Assembly: GCA_045656145.1 (NCBI GenBank)
Contig: JAZOQP010000005.1
Location: 1 to 58,152, forward strand
Source: SIG565 sp045656145
Lineage (GTDB): Bacteria; Bacillota; Clostridia; Oscillospirales; Acutalibacteraceae
DNA: 58,152 nucleotides
Direction: 5' to 3'
The notes below the pieces were generated by a model. That model was not told where the DNA came from. It saw only the letters and a program-made list of their open reading frames with translations, and searched no databases. Of the stretch, positions 6,587-14,866 are shown piece after piece (positions within the stretch are counted from its first letter, which is position 1; each line of letters starts with the position of its first letter). Position numbers and translations under genes: made by a program.

Positions 6587-8212
6587 TTATCCTCGTCCCA
6601 ATCTTCTTTTTTGCATTTTCTTCCAGATAGTACGGCATTTATGGCATATCTCAGGATCGATTCCCAATGTGTCTACAAGTAGTTCTTTGTCAACAACATC
6701 AAGTGCAAGTTCAATGTCTCCATCGTTGCGTACTATAGTGTCAATATGTGCAAGCAACTTGTTCCTTAGTGCAGGATCAATCCTTTCCACTTTGGGAAGT
6801 AAAATGTTGCCCATCTCACCGGGTAAGATTTCAAGAACACCTCCACCATAGCTTCGTCCGCAAATCTCGGTGAAAGCGAAGGAAATGCTGTTATAGTAGG
6901 CAAGAAGGACATTCAGTGGATCAACGCCATCGTTAAACTTCATGCGGTGCATAGTGTCTGTTGACACTGCATCACACTCGTTCAGTACAAATTTAGGATA
7001 CAAATTATTTCTTCTTAAGAAAAACGCATCAGGAATCCATATAGAAGGAACAATATACCATCTATCTCGGATGGAGCATTTGTAGCCATCGTGTTCGCTG
7101 TTTGCTTCACCGATCGAAATGTACTCTTTGTGTTTGGCCGGATATTCATCATACGGAAGCTCAGGGAAGCTAATTAGTCGTGCACGCTTTCCTGCTGCTT
7201 TGTTGTTTTCCCAATCTTCTGCCGTGAAATATATTCCGTGTGCATGAGAACTTCTACCAATCAAAGGAAGTGTTACTTCACTTAACTGATATTGCTCAGA
7301 TGTTTCTTCAGTAATGGAAAAGTAGCCATTATTACCTGTGGTTATTCCAACATTGATAATTCCGTATTCTGAGAATTTGGCAAATCGTTTGTCTGCACGA
7401 AGTTCCTGAACAAGAGCCATTTCTTCTGCGTTTACAAAATATTTAGTCCATTTTTCCTTGACGTGCTGCATCTTTTGGAATCCATTTTGAGATAGATCCA
7501 ACTGAGCAAAACCGCTAAGGTCATTCATTTCAATGATACGAATGCCTTTCTCTTCTTCGCCTTTCTCGCCAATAAACACAACGACTTCTTGCTCAATGTC
7601 AGGGAATACAAGCTGTTCAAATGTGATTAGGGTAATTTTTGCAAGATTGTTAGCTAAGTATAGGCGCAGATCCTCCGCATACGCAACTTGAAGTATTTCA
7701 GCCGGAATAACAAACGCTATCTTGCCTTTTTCAGACAGTAGTTGTACGCAGGCTACGATAAATGCAACCCATGCATTTATCAATTTATTCGCTTTCATAC
7801 CATGCGAAGTCAATATTTGAGATTGCATTTCTCGTTGGCTTTCTTTCAGATATTGGTAGCGAATATAAGGAGGATTGCCCAAAATCAAATCATACTGTTC
7901 CTTGCCAAGAACACGATTGTAAAAGTCAAAAAAGTCTTCGGTGCATACTTCGATTTGCTCAAATTCAGAATACCTATCTCGAACTTTTTCGGCTTCATCA
8001 GGTTCGATTTCAACAGCTGTTAGTTTATCCACCTTATTCAGAAGATTAAGGTTTTGTAGCGCATCAACAAATACTCCATCACCGCAACTTGGTTCCAAGA
8101 CGGTAGAGATATTTTGAGACGCAAAAAGCTCCACCATAGCATTTGCAAGCTGCAATGGCGTATAATACGCTCCTCTTAATTTCTGCTCTGAACTATCCTT
8201 TTTGAGTCTCAT
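6587..8212 (-). CDS. N6-adenine DNA methyltransferase (gamma class, TaqI/Eco57I-like)
   Basis: A 541-aa protein. SAM-binding motif I is VLEPSCGDGVFVDAL (38-52) and catalytic motif IV is NPPY (113-116), the order of gamma-class amino-methyltransferases such as M.TaqI. The C-terminal 250 residues look like a target-recognition domain, ending with a CHKC pair. It would methylate adenine within a recognition site and protect host DNA. The start ATG 8210-8212 lies 14 nt after the 1012-codon restriction-methyltransferase frame, so they are co-transcribed and probably form one R-M system. No intrinsic nuclease motif is visible here. Target sequence cannot be read. Confidence 0.9.
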   Translation of the reverse strand: MRLKKDSSEQKLRGAYYTPLQLANAMVELFASQNISTVLEPSCGDGVFVDALQNLNLLNKVDKLTAVEIEPDEAEKVRDRYSEFEQIEVCTEDFFDFYNRVLGKEQYDLILGNPPYIRYQYLKESQREMQSQILTSHGMKANKLINAWVAFIVACVQLLSEKGKIAFVIPAEILQVAYAEDLRLYLANNLAKITLITFEQLVFPDIEQEVVVFIGEKGEEEKGIRIIEMNDLSGFAQLDLSQNGFQKMQHVKEKWTKYFVNAEEMALVQELRADKRFAKFSEYGIINVGITTGNNGYFSITEETSEQYQLSEVTLPLIGRSSHAHGIYFTAEDWENNKAAGKRARLISFPELPYDEYPAKHKEYISIGEANSEHDGYKCSIRDRWYIVPSIWIPDAFFLRRNNLYPKFVLNECDAVSTDTMHRMKFNDGVDPLNVLLAYYNSISFAFTEICGRSYGGGVLEILPGEMGNILLPKVERIDPALRNKLLAHIDTIVRNDGDIELALDVVDKELLVDTLGIDPEICHKCRTIWKKMQKRRLGRG

Positions 8213-8226
8213 TGTTAATACCTCTT

Positions 8227-11220
8227 TTAGAATTCAAGTCGATATACAGAACCAATCAATCCTTGAATTTCAGCAATCAAATTTTCTTTCTGCCTTTGTA
8301 ATGTAGCTACAATACGTTTTGCGGGGTGACCATCCAATTCTTCATTGATACGATAAATTTCTCGTGTGGCTCCGACAACTCTATCGTAGATAGCTTTCTG
8401 TTTTGAATCGTCGAAATCCAACTCCACAAACGGCAGTGTTACAAGAACAGAGCGACCTCTGGAATAGAAACCATTTTCAAAGTCGCTACCAATGATTTGC
8501 AAAATTCTCTCGGTATACTCGTTCGTTAACCAAGCTTGAATGTATTCCAATGCATATGGGCTATCCTCTTGCTCACAAACAGCACAATACCCAGCAGTGT
8601 CTCCCGACGCAATCAAATAGTCGTTCGTATCGAGAGCATACATGGGGTCTTTGCTCAAAATTCCTACAATGAGCTTCTTTCTGTTATTAAATGCTGTCAG
8701 TGCTTGGTGGCGACCATAGCGATACCATGTGTCTGCCGTTGCATAGTTAACATCTCTTTTTCCACCCGAAATAATCCCTTTGGGAGCCAAAACATCATAG
8801 TTTGCCGCAAGATATTCGTATGTTCCTGGATAATTTGTTTGAAGTTCATTCAGGGGAATAACTTTTCCAGTGGCGTCATAGGGAAAAATAATATGCTTAT
8901 TTGTCATCAAATAACTATATGTGTTTTGCTTCTTTTCCGCTTTCTTGACTGGCTTGAAATATGGGCGAAGTATTCTCTTTTCAATGGAAAATGTTCTCCC
9001 ATCTCTCTGGATTGTATAGCATTCTTCGGTCTCGTTGATTACTTCTTCATCGGAGAACCAGTAAGTGCGCTTCTGTTCTGCACTTGTCTGTATTCCGGTG
9101 AAAATATCTGCGTGTTTGGTGATCGGAACCGCAACAGCATCTAATTTTTGAAGCATCTTGAGAAACTCTAAATCCGTTGTCAATCTCCACGGCAATTCAT
9201 TAAGTACAGCAGAAGAAAGCTCTACGGCATCAATCTTTTCACCCGCCCATAACTTGTTAGCAGAATCAACACTGTTGTAAACAAAAGTTGTTTGTTTTTC
9301 CTTGGAAAGCAAGATAATTGAGCTGTAGATGGTTTTATCATCGAACAGCTGTGCATCTCCAAAATCATCCAGACTAACGAGCATCCGTTCTTTTGCAATC
9401 AGGTTGCGCAACTTCTCGCCGGCACCAATCTTGAAAAACTTATTAGGAACAATATAGCACACCGAGCCATTTTCGTTGATCTTGTTGATTGCTTGCTCTA
9501 TAAAAATAAAGTATTTGTCAAATTGTTTGTGTGATGTCTTGTACTTCTTTTTGTAGACTTCAACTTCTGCGCTCGGCAACAGTGTGTGCATTCCTTCGGT
9601 ATTTACATACGGAGGATTGCCGATTATTACATCAAAGCCACGTCCGTTGTTAATTGTATTCCAATCAAAAGGAGCAATTTCCATCATCTGATGGGTAGCA
9701 CCACTAATTCCGTTCAATTCAGCTTGGCTGACAAGGGAGTTTCCAAATTGAATATTATCGGCAAGATCAGGAAGAATCGGAACCTCTTCAGCCACAGAAG
9801 GTGCTGTTTCATCTTCGATTAGCTTGATTAATAAAGAAAACTTTGCGACTTCGACAGCATGGACGTCAATGTCTATGCCGTAAATACAAGAACAAAGAAT
9901 GGCTTTTTTCTCTTGAAGGGACAATTTGTATAAATCAATCCCCGTCTCAATTAAATGTTCTGTCTGACCGTTGCTGATATACCATTGCACGCAGTAATCC
10001 TGCAAATAGGCAAATGCTTCTTCCAAGAAAATGCCAGAGCCGCAGGCAATATCTGCCACACTGATATTCAAAATCTCAGAAGGAGTTTTTCCTTCACACA
10101 CTTTGGAAAGCGTTTTATCGACCATATACTTAACGATTTCCGTAGGTGTCGTAACAACAGATCTGTTCTGGCAATCTTTCTTTTTACCAAGACTAATGGT
10201 ATTATTTTCGAGTAACACTAACTGTTCGGTTAAAAACATCTCGTAAATCTTTCCAAGCAAATTAGGCTCGATAATATTAAACAAATAAGGACTCTGAGGG
10301 TAATACAAATCCTCAATCATGCTTTTAATAACTTCGCAGGAAAGATCAAAAATAATGTCCTCACCGGAAAACAATCCAGAGTTATAGCGTCGGTCAGCAG
10401 AACGGAATAATTCCTCCAGTTTGGATTGCAGCTGGTCGGCATCTGTAATGGTATCTTTCAGCTTGTGGTACAGCGGCAGATTCTTATCTTCGCAAATTCT
10501 CAGGAAAACGATTTGGTTAATAAATTCCTGCACAACATCGTTTAACACTTCCAACGACTCATAGCGACCACCTTGAGCATACAGTTCGTTGCTAAGAGCT
10601 ACACGCCATTCGTTGATTTGAGAAAGAAACAGTGTATCAACTTGTTGGGTTTGTCCTCCGGTTGCAGGGAAGTTTGCATCCAAATAAGTGTCAAAATCAC
10701 CAGAGTATACAGTGTCTCTCGAAATCAATCCTACAATCTCTTCAATCTTTTCTACATACTCGGTGTAATGATACAATCGGTATCTTGCCACAGTACACCC
10801 ATCATCTTCGTGGGCAATGTGGCAGGTATCGTAGATTGCAAGATATTCAAAATTTGTGAGGACAGCCAGACGATGCTTTGCATTCCAACCGTACTTTCTG
10901 GTCTGGATTGCCGGATCTGCATCTCTGGTAATATCCACCGCAGGTTTCTTTGCTTCTACAAAGAATTTGGGCACACCCCTGAGCGTAATGGTATAGTCAG
11001 GACGATCAGTGCGGGTAGAATAATTCTCCGCAATAACTTCTCGATATTGGGGTGCCAATCCTTTTTCGTTTGCAACATCCCAACCCAAGAGTTTTAACAG
11101 AGGATCAATGTATTCAATTCGGCAAGAATGCTCATTGTAAGCATTTCTTGTATCCTTGTAAAAATCAATATTAGCTTCAAAACGATCTACAAGGCTTTGT
11201 AACTCAGTTAAGTTAATCAT
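8227..11220 (-). CDS. Type IIG (Eco57I-like) restriction enzyme/methyltransferase
   Basis: About 997 aa from the favoured ATG (11218-11220), which overlaps the HTH gene stop as ATGATTAA. A longer in-frame start at 11265 is possible but would overlap the HTH gene by 53 nt. The N-terminus carries a PD-(D/E)xK nuclease: RPDYTI (Asp 75) followed by FFVEAKKP (Glu 89, Lys 91). The middle has SAM motif I VADIACGSGIFLEEAF near 390-405 and NPPYVN near 535-540. The C-terminal part is a TaqI-like target-recognition domain (SGGKRDVNYATADTWYRYG region). Cutting, methylation and recognition in one chain define type IIG/Eco57I-type enzymes. It is preceded by a small HTH gene and followed by a second methyltransferase. 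Activity against phage or plasmid DNA is expected from family knowledge. Confidence 0.9.
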   Translation of the reverse strand: MINLTELQSLVDRFEANIDFYKDTRNAYNEHSCRIEYIDPLLKLLGWDVANEKGLAPQYREVIAENYSTRTDRPDYTITLRGVPKFFVEAKKPAVDITRDADPAIQTRKYGWNAKHRLAVLTNFEYLAIYDTCHIAHEDDGCTVARYRLYHYTEYVEKIEEIVGLISRDTVYSGDFDTYLDANFPATGGQTQQVDTLFLSQINEWRVALSNELYAQGGRYESLEVLNDVVQEFINQIVFLRICEDKNLPLYHKLKDTITDADQLQSKLEELFRSADRRYNSGLFSGEDIIFDLSCEVIKSMIEDLYYPQSPYLFNIIEPNLLGKIYEMFLTEQLVLLENNTISLGKKKDCQNRSVVTTPTEIVKYMVDKTLSKVCEGKTPSEILNISVADIACGSGIFLEEAFAYLQDYCVQWYISNGQTEHLIETGIDLYKLSLQEKKAILCSCIYGIDIDVHAVEVAKFSLLIKLIEDETAPSVAEEVPILPDLADNIQFGNSLVSQAELNGISGATHQMMEIAPFDWNTINNGRGFDVIIGNPPYVNTEGMHTLLPSAEVEVYKKKYKTSHKQFDKYFIFIEQAINKINENGSVCYIVPNKFFKIGAGEKLRNLIAKERMLVSLDDFGDAQLFDDKTIYSSIILLSKEKQTTFVYNSVDSANKLWAGEKIDAVELSSAVLNELPWRLTTDLEFLKMLQKLDAVAVPITKHADIFTGIQTSAEQKRTYWFSDEEVINETEECYTIQRDGRTFSIEKRILRPYFKPVKKAEKKQNTYSYLMTNKHIIFPYDATGKVIPLNELQTNYPGTYEYLAANYDVLAPKGIISGGKRDVNYATADTWYRYGRHQALTAFNNRKKLIVGILSKDPMYALDTNDYLIASGDTAGYCAVCEQEDSPYALEYIQAWLTNEYTERILQIIGSDFENGFYSRGRSVLVTLPFVELDFDDSKQKAIYDRVVGATREIYRINEELDGHPAKRIVATLQRQKENLIAEIQGLIGSVYRLEF

Positions 11221-11398
11221 TGGTATTTGCTGCCTTTCTTTTGTCGTTTGTTGGCTTTTCTGCATTTTCGGGAATAATCCAAATGCGGCTCATACGGGTA
11301 GCTCCAACAATCCGATTAGCTTTGCATAGTATCTGAACTTGGCGTGAAGTAATGCCCCATTTTTCAGCAGCTTCTTGAACCGTAATATAGCCTTTCAT
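11213..11398 (-). CDS. Small helix-turn-helix protein at head of R-M operon
   Basis: A 61-aa protein from ATG 11396-11398, chosen over an upstream in-frame ATG because GATGAGGTG lies 7 nt before it. GYITVQEAAEKWGITSRQVQ and the following RIVGATRMSRIWIIP form the winged/MerR-like 'helix-turn-helix 17' or excisionase-type fold common at the front of Clostridia R-M operons. It may be the controller protein acting on the palindrome in the promoter 44 nt upstream, timing restriction after methylation. That role is inferred from position. Its stop overlaps the next start by 8 nt. Confidence 0.8.
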   Translation of the reverse strand: MKGYITVQEAAEKWGITSRQVQILCKANRIVGATRMSRIWIIPENAEKPTNDKRKAANTND

Positions 11399-11441
11399 AG
11401 CAAAACACCTCATCTTGTTGTAGATATAAAAACACATTATA

Positions 11442-11470
11442 ATTATATTCGTTTAAACGAACTTTGTCAA
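11442..11470 (-). promoter_or_regulatory. Consensus promoter of R-M operon with 14-bp palindromic operator
   Basis: On the minus strand TTGACA (11465-11470) and TATAAT (11442-11447) are both perfect with exactly 17 nt between. The spacer contains the perfect palindrome TTCGTTTAAACGAA (11448-11461). A dimer bound there would block RNA polymerase. The start codon is about 45 nt downstream. Confidence 0.8.
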
Positions 11471-11483
11471 GTGTATTTAATGA

Positions 11484-11513
11484 TATAGCGGCAGAGATTT
11501 TTCCCTGCCGCTA
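11484..11513 (-). terminator. Terminator after TnpV cassette A
   Basis: A perfect 10-bp stem ATAGCGGCAG/CTGCCGCTAT (11484-11493, 11504-11513) sits between the TnpV stop at 11521 and the R-M promoter. There is no long T-run, so efficiency is uncertain. Confidence 0.6.
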
Positions 11514-11520
11514 TCGTATC

Positions 11521-11898
11521 TTAGATATAAATTATATTGTTGTTTATGATTTCTGTAACTCTGCTATGGATGTTATTCATCCGAGCGACCCACTCCATTT
11601 GGTTATCTGCTTTGAGTTGTTCGGTGATGCCTTCGGCTTTTTTGTATTGTGATATAAGTGTATCAAACATTCCCTCAGCTTGTTTGTTGATGTCGGCGAG
11701 GTGACGGTTGAGTTTGCAGTCTAAAACCAGTGAAGTATAGAAACCTTTGCGGTGGTGTTTTATATACTCCAAATGTCGCTGACCCCACATGCCGATTTCA
11801 ACTTGTTCTTCATCGGGCAGCTTAAGGCAAGGGATGTAATAATCGCCTTGAAGTTCGTACCATAAGCCGTTGCTTTCATCATAAATATTCTTTTTCAT
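11521..11898 (-). CDS. TnpV-family transposon-encoded protein (cassette A)
   Basis: A 125-aa protein. The family pattern is GLWYELQGDYYIPC, MWGQRHLEYIK, a helical middle and ITEQLKADNQMEWVARMNNI near the C-terminus. TnpV was named from Tn4451-type mobilisable transposons of clostridia; its function is not established, and an accessory or regulatory role is usually proposed. ATG 11896-11898 is favoured over an upstream TTG because CAGGAGG lies before it. It is the last gene of a three-gene cassette (12391 to 11521), which recurs whole at 53,480-54,350 and reduced at 42,458-42,841. Nothing in it suggests catalysis. Confidence 0.8.
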   Translation of the reverse strand: MKKNIYDESNGLWYELQGDYYIPCLKLPDEEQVEIGMWGQRHLEYIKHHRKGFYTSLVLDCKLNRHLADINKQAEGMFDTLISQYKKAEGITEQLKADNQMEWVARMNNIHSRVTEIINNNIIYI

Positions 11899-11900
11899 AA

Positions 11901-12086
11901 TCAAACCTCCTGATAAACCACTTTGAGTTTCTTTTGTTTTGAGCGAATGATCTTTAACATAACTTCATCCAAAGTATCAGTGCATTTACCGTTCTCAATG
12001 AGAGCGTTGCGCATTTCGTTCATACAGTTCACAACCACCCGACGTTCAAAATCGTCCAATGCGATATAATATTTCTTTTCTTTCAT
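11901..12086 (-). CDS. Small conserved cassette protein (61 aa), middle gene of cassette A
   Basis: Reads KKYYIALDDFERRVVVNCMNEMRNALI... and ends in a basic KQKKLKVVYQEV tail. It is nearly the same as the protein at 53,785-53,970, so it is under protein-level conservation. ATG at 12084-12086 with AAGGA nine nt upstream; a second ATG three codons earlier is also possible. The stop abuts the tnpV ribosome site. Predicted helical and soluble. No function is known to me; it travels with TnpV and DUF6809 proteins. Confidence 0.75.
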   Translation of the reverse strand: MKEKKYYIALDDFERRVVVNCMNEMRNALIENGKCTDTLDEVMLKIIRSKQKKLKVVYQEV

Positions 12087-12091
12087 TGCGC

Positions 12092-12391
12092 TCATTCCTT
12101 TAACAAATCTTTAAACGGAGCCTCGTCATTTACAAACGTGTCGTATGTAAACTGAGCACCGAGTCGGAAACCCATAATAAAACTATCAAGGTTTGATTCT
12201 CCATTCACTACGCCCCAAGCGTTACAAAAATCAAGAAACCTCTTTTTGTTTTCACCGGACAGATTCTCCGTTAGGAAGTCCTCATTGAGCATCAGAACTT
12301 CCATCTGCTTTTGGACGGTTTTATTCTCTTTTGTGCTACGCGCTTGTGGATCAATGTTGCCATAATAAAATTCTTCTATGAATTTAAACAT
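12092..12391 (-). CDS. DUF6809-type small protein, first gene of cassette A
   Basis: A 99-aa acidic helical protein (FIEEFYYGNIDPQARST..., GVVNGESNLDSFIMGFRLGA) that matches the protein at 53,480-53,779 along its whole length. I associate this pattern with the uncharacterised DUF6809 family, from memory. ATG 12389-12391 follows GAAGGAG 8 nt upstream and comes directly after the shared operator leader. The next gene overlaps or abuts it, so the three cassette genes form one operon. The role is unknown; regulation by the paired TGTATATACA palindromes upstream is inferred. Confidence 0.75.
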   Translation of the reverse strand: MFKFIEEFYYGNIDPQARSTKENKTVQKQMEVLMLNEDFLTENLSGENKKRFLDFCNAWGVVNGESNLDSFIMGFRLGAQFTYDTFVNDEAPFKDLLKE

Positions 12392-12555
12392 CAGTATTTT
12401 CTCCTTCTTTTTGTATATACAACTTATCTTGTATATACATTTTAATCTATTGTTTTAGAAAACACCAATGTGCCGATTGGATACGGTATGAATATATGTG
12501 TGAAAGTCGGTTATTTTAAATTTATTCTTTCGAATCCGTTAAGAACAACCGCACC
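12392..12555 (-). repeat. Conserved TnpV-cassette leader, copy A
   Basis: This about 165-bp segment recurs upstream of the other two cassettes (42,295-42,457 and 53,317-53,479, on the plus strand). On the minus strand it begins GGTGCGGTTGTTC and contains a GGTTGTT/AACAACC-type inverted repeat, a TTGGTG...AAAAT-like promoter and two TGTATATACA palindromes (12430-12439 and 12412-12421) centred 18 bp apart just downstream of the -10. The paired palindromes look like a repressor operator. Confidence 0.8.
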
Positions 12556-12564
12556 AGTCGAGAG

Positions 12565-12591
12565 CCTCGACACGCAATTCGCGTGCTGAGG
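12565..12591. terminator. Hairpin beside cassette A
   Basis: CCTC-GA-CACGC and GCGTG-CT-GAGG pair around an AATTC loop, followed on the plus strand by TTCTTCTTTTTTT. It occupies the place that a different terminator hairpin has in cassettes B and C. Confidence 0.55.
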
Positions 12592-12712
12592 TTCTTCTTT
12601 TTTTATAATTTCTACCTCGTGTTTTAGGTTGTTAATAAAAAATCGCATCAAAATTCAAATTTGACCGTTAGGTTAGGTTTGGATTTTTTGTTTTTAAATT
12701 TTAATAAAAAAG

Positions 12713-12741
12713 TTGCTTTCTGTAAAAATTTGTGGTATATT
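12713..12741 (+). promoter_or_regulatory. Promoter of the ZIP transporter gene
   Basis: TTGCTT (12713-12718) and TATATT (12736-12741) with a 17-nt spacer, 27 nt before the favoured TTG start. Confidence 0.5.
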
Positions 12742-12768
12742 TTTAAAGTGTTTAAAGGATGTGATTAT

Positions 12769-13608
12769 TTGGGCGTTATAGCAACTCTAATTTTAACTAC
12801 AACCATTGCCGGTGTTATCGGCACAGGGCTTGGAGGTCTTATAGGCGCGCTTATGCAAAAAGACTCTAACCGCACGGTTAGCTTGCTTTTAAGCTTTGCG
12901 GGAGGCGTAATGCTTAGTGTTGTTTGTTTTGACCTTGCGGTTGAGGCCATTGAAACAAATGTTGGGATTTTCACTGTTATTGCAGCTATCGGATTTGGTG
13001 TTTTGATAACCTTCTTACTAAACTATTTAATAGATAGGCACACAAACCCAGAAGTTCCGCATATTGATGAAGCCCACCCAAAAACTGCCGACCATTTGAA
13101 TGAACTAATCCATAGCGACCACCTTGAATATCATTACTCTAAAAACGATAAAACTTTATCTCTTTTCGTTGCAGGAATTGTAATGGCTTGCGCTATAGCA
13201 CTACATAATGTTCCTGAAGGTATGACCATTGGCGCTTCGTACGCCAGCAACGGTGGAGTTATGGGAAGCGCAGCATTAATTTTAGCGATACTTATAGGTC
13301 TTCACAATATACCTGAAGGTATGGCGGTTTCGGTACCACTCATTTCGGGAGGAATGAATAAACCAAAGGCAATTCTTATAACTGCCGCCTCGGGTATCCC
13401 AACTGTTATTGGCGCATTACTTGGTTTTGCACTCGGAGAAATTGGTCCGCTCGGCCTTGCACTCAGCCTTGGATTTGCAAGCGGTGCTATGCTTTATGTT
13501 GTGTTCGGTGAAATTTTACCGCAAGCAATTCTTATGTATAACAGCAAATTACCCGCTTTTTCAACCATTGTTGGCATGCTTGTTGGTTTACTTATTATTT
13601 TTATTTAA
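12769..13608 (+). CDS. ZIP-family divalent metal (zinc) transporter
   Basis: About 279 aa from TTG 12769-12771, which has AAGGATGTG 5-10 nt upstream; the longer ATG frame at 12661 would run through the promoter and add 36 non-conserved residues. Eight predicted membrane helices are visible. The two metal-site helices carry HNVPEGMTIG and HNIPEGMAVS, the double H-N-x-P-E-G signature of ZIP proteins (ZupT/GufA branch). A His/Asp/Glu-rich loop (about 85-130) lies between TM3 and TM4. It should import Zn2+ or related ions across the cytoplasmic membrane. It stands alone between a mobile cassette and ftsZ, with its own promoter and a terminator. Confidence 0.92.
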   Translation: MGVIATLILTTTIAGVIGTGLGGLIGALMQKDSNRTVSLLLSFAGGVMLSVVCFDLAVEAIETNVGIFTVIAAIGFGVLITFLLNYLIDRHTNPEVPHIDEAHPKTADHLNELIHSDHLEYHYSKNDKTLSLFVAGIVMACAIALHNVPEGMTIGASYASNGGVMGSAALILAILIGLHNIPEGMAVSVPLISGGMNKPKAILITAASGIPTVIGALLGFALGEIGPLGLALSLGFASGAMLYVVFGEILPQAILMYNSKLPAFSTIVGMLVGLLIIFI

Positions 13609-13613
13609 CACAA

Positions 13614-13641
13614 AACCCCTTAAGGAAATTCTTAAGGGGTT
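13614..13641 (+). terminator. Terminator after ZIP gene
   Basis: Perfect 11-bp stem AACCCCTTAAG/CTTAAGGGGTT (13614-13624, 13631-13641), six nt after the ZIP stop codon. It can also act on the opposite strand. Confidence 0.7.
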
Positions 13642-13653
13642 AAATTATATAAC

Positions 13654-13682
13654 AAAACCGCCGTTTTTAAAACGGCGGTTTT
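13654..13682 (-). terminator. Terminator of the dcw/ftsZ operon (bidirectional)
   Basis: Perfect 12-bp stem AAAACCGCCGTT/AACGGCGGTTTT (13654-13665, 13671-13682) immediately beyond the ftsZ stop. T-tracts flank both sides, so it can serve both converging genes. Confidence 0.85.
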
Positions 13683-13696
13683 AATTTTAAGTACAA

Positions 13697-14752
13697 TTAT
13701 TTATTGAAGATATCAAGAACATCAATGTAAGGACCATCATCTTCGGTTGAAGAAGAAAGCATTTCGCTTACTAAATCGTTCTTAGGAGACTTCTTTTCAT
13801 TGCCAAGGCCTGTTGCTACAACAGTTACGCGGATAGCATCATCAAGAGTATCATCAAGCTGAGCACCCCAAATGATAGTTGCATCCGGATGAGCCATTTC
13901 GGAAATGATAGAAGAAGCAAGCTCAACCTCTTCAAGACCGATATCAGTAGAACCGGTAATACTGATGATTACGCCACTTGCATTATCCATAGATGTTTCG
14001 ATAAGCGGGCTTGTGATAGCTGCGCGAGCTGCGATTTCAGCCTTATCCTTACCTGTTGCAACGCCAACACCCATATGAGCATAACCTGCATCAGCCATGA
14101 TAGCCTTAACGTCAGCAAAGTCAAGGTTAACAAGAGCGGTAACATTGATAAGTTCAGAAATGCTCTGAACGCCCTGACGAAGAACATCATCAGCAATATC
14201 GAAAGCGTTCTTAAAGGTAATTTTCTCTTCAGAAACGAACTTTAATCTTTCATTAGGAATAACAACTAAGCTATCAACATGCTCGCGGAGAGCTGCGATA
14301 CCGGCCTCTGCCTGCTGCATTCTCTTCTTACCTTCGAAAGCGAAAGGCTTAGTTACGATACCAACTGTTAAGATACCAAGTTCTCTAGCAATCTGAGCAA
14401 CGATAGGAGCAGCACCTGTACCGGTACCACCACCCATACCTGCGGTGATGAAAATCATATCTGCGGTGCGGATAGCCTCAGCGATTTCATCGCGAGATTC
14501 TTCAGCAGCAGCCTTACCCTTATCAGGATTAGCGCCTGCGCCCATACCACCTGCAGCCTTAGTGCCAATTTGGATTTTCTGGTTTGCCTTTGAAAGATAA
14601 AGCGCAGCCTTATCTGTGTTAATTGCGATGAATTCTACACCACGAACACCAGCATCAACCATGCGGTTAACAGCGTTTCCACCGCCTCCGCCAACGCCTA
14701 CAACCTTAATTTGAACTACGTTGTCAAGTTCATTTGAAACCTCAAATGCCAT
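13697..14752 (-). CDS. ftsZ: Cell division GTPase FtsZ
   Basis: 351 aa from ATG 14750-14752, preferred over the GTG five codons earlier because TGGAGGAA overlaps that GTG and sits 8 nt before the ATG. The GTP-binding loops GVGGGGGNAVNRM and GMGGGTGTGAAP (tubulin signature), the T7 catalytic loop NLDFADVKAIM and the C-terminal beta domain are all present. It polymerises into the Z ring at mid-cell. The disordered linker is very short and the C-terminal peptide ends YIDVLDIFNK, unlike the common D-I-P-x-F-L-R form. No ftsA is next to it, which fits an altered tail. It is last in the cluster. Confidence 0.97.
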   Translation of the reverse strand: MAFEVSNELDNVVQIKVVGVGGGGGNAVNRMVDAGVRGVEFIAINTDKAALYLSKANQKIQIGTKAAGGMGAGANPDKGKAAAEESRDEIAEAIRTADMIFITAGMGGGTGTGAAPIVAQIARELGILTVGIVTKPFAFEGKKRMQQAEAGIAALREHVDSLVVIPNERLKFVSEEKITFKNAFDIADDVLRQGVQSISELINVTALVNLDFADVKAIMADAGYAHMGVGVATGKDKAEIAARAAITSPLIETSMDNASGVIISITGSTDIGLEEVELASSIISEMAHPDATIIWGAQLDDTLDDAIRVTVVATGLGNEKKSPKNDLVSEMLSSSTEDDGPYIDVLDIFNK

Positions 14753-14866
14753 TTTCAATTCCTCCACTTTTTAACATAAAATCTGCTAAGATTATATAAT
14801 TAGACTTATTATATATAAAATAATAACACATTATTTTTAAAATTTCAATACAAATTTTAATATTTT

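Noticed and set aside
10573..11097. 174-aa plus-strand frame opposite the type IIG gene
   Set aside because: Shadow of a clear coding region; no supporting start signal.
6587..11398. R-M genes considered as type I (HsdRMS) or BREX/PglX
   Set aside because: No HsdR helicase, HsdS or BREX genes; nuclease, methylase and recognition parts are in one chain, which fits type IIG.
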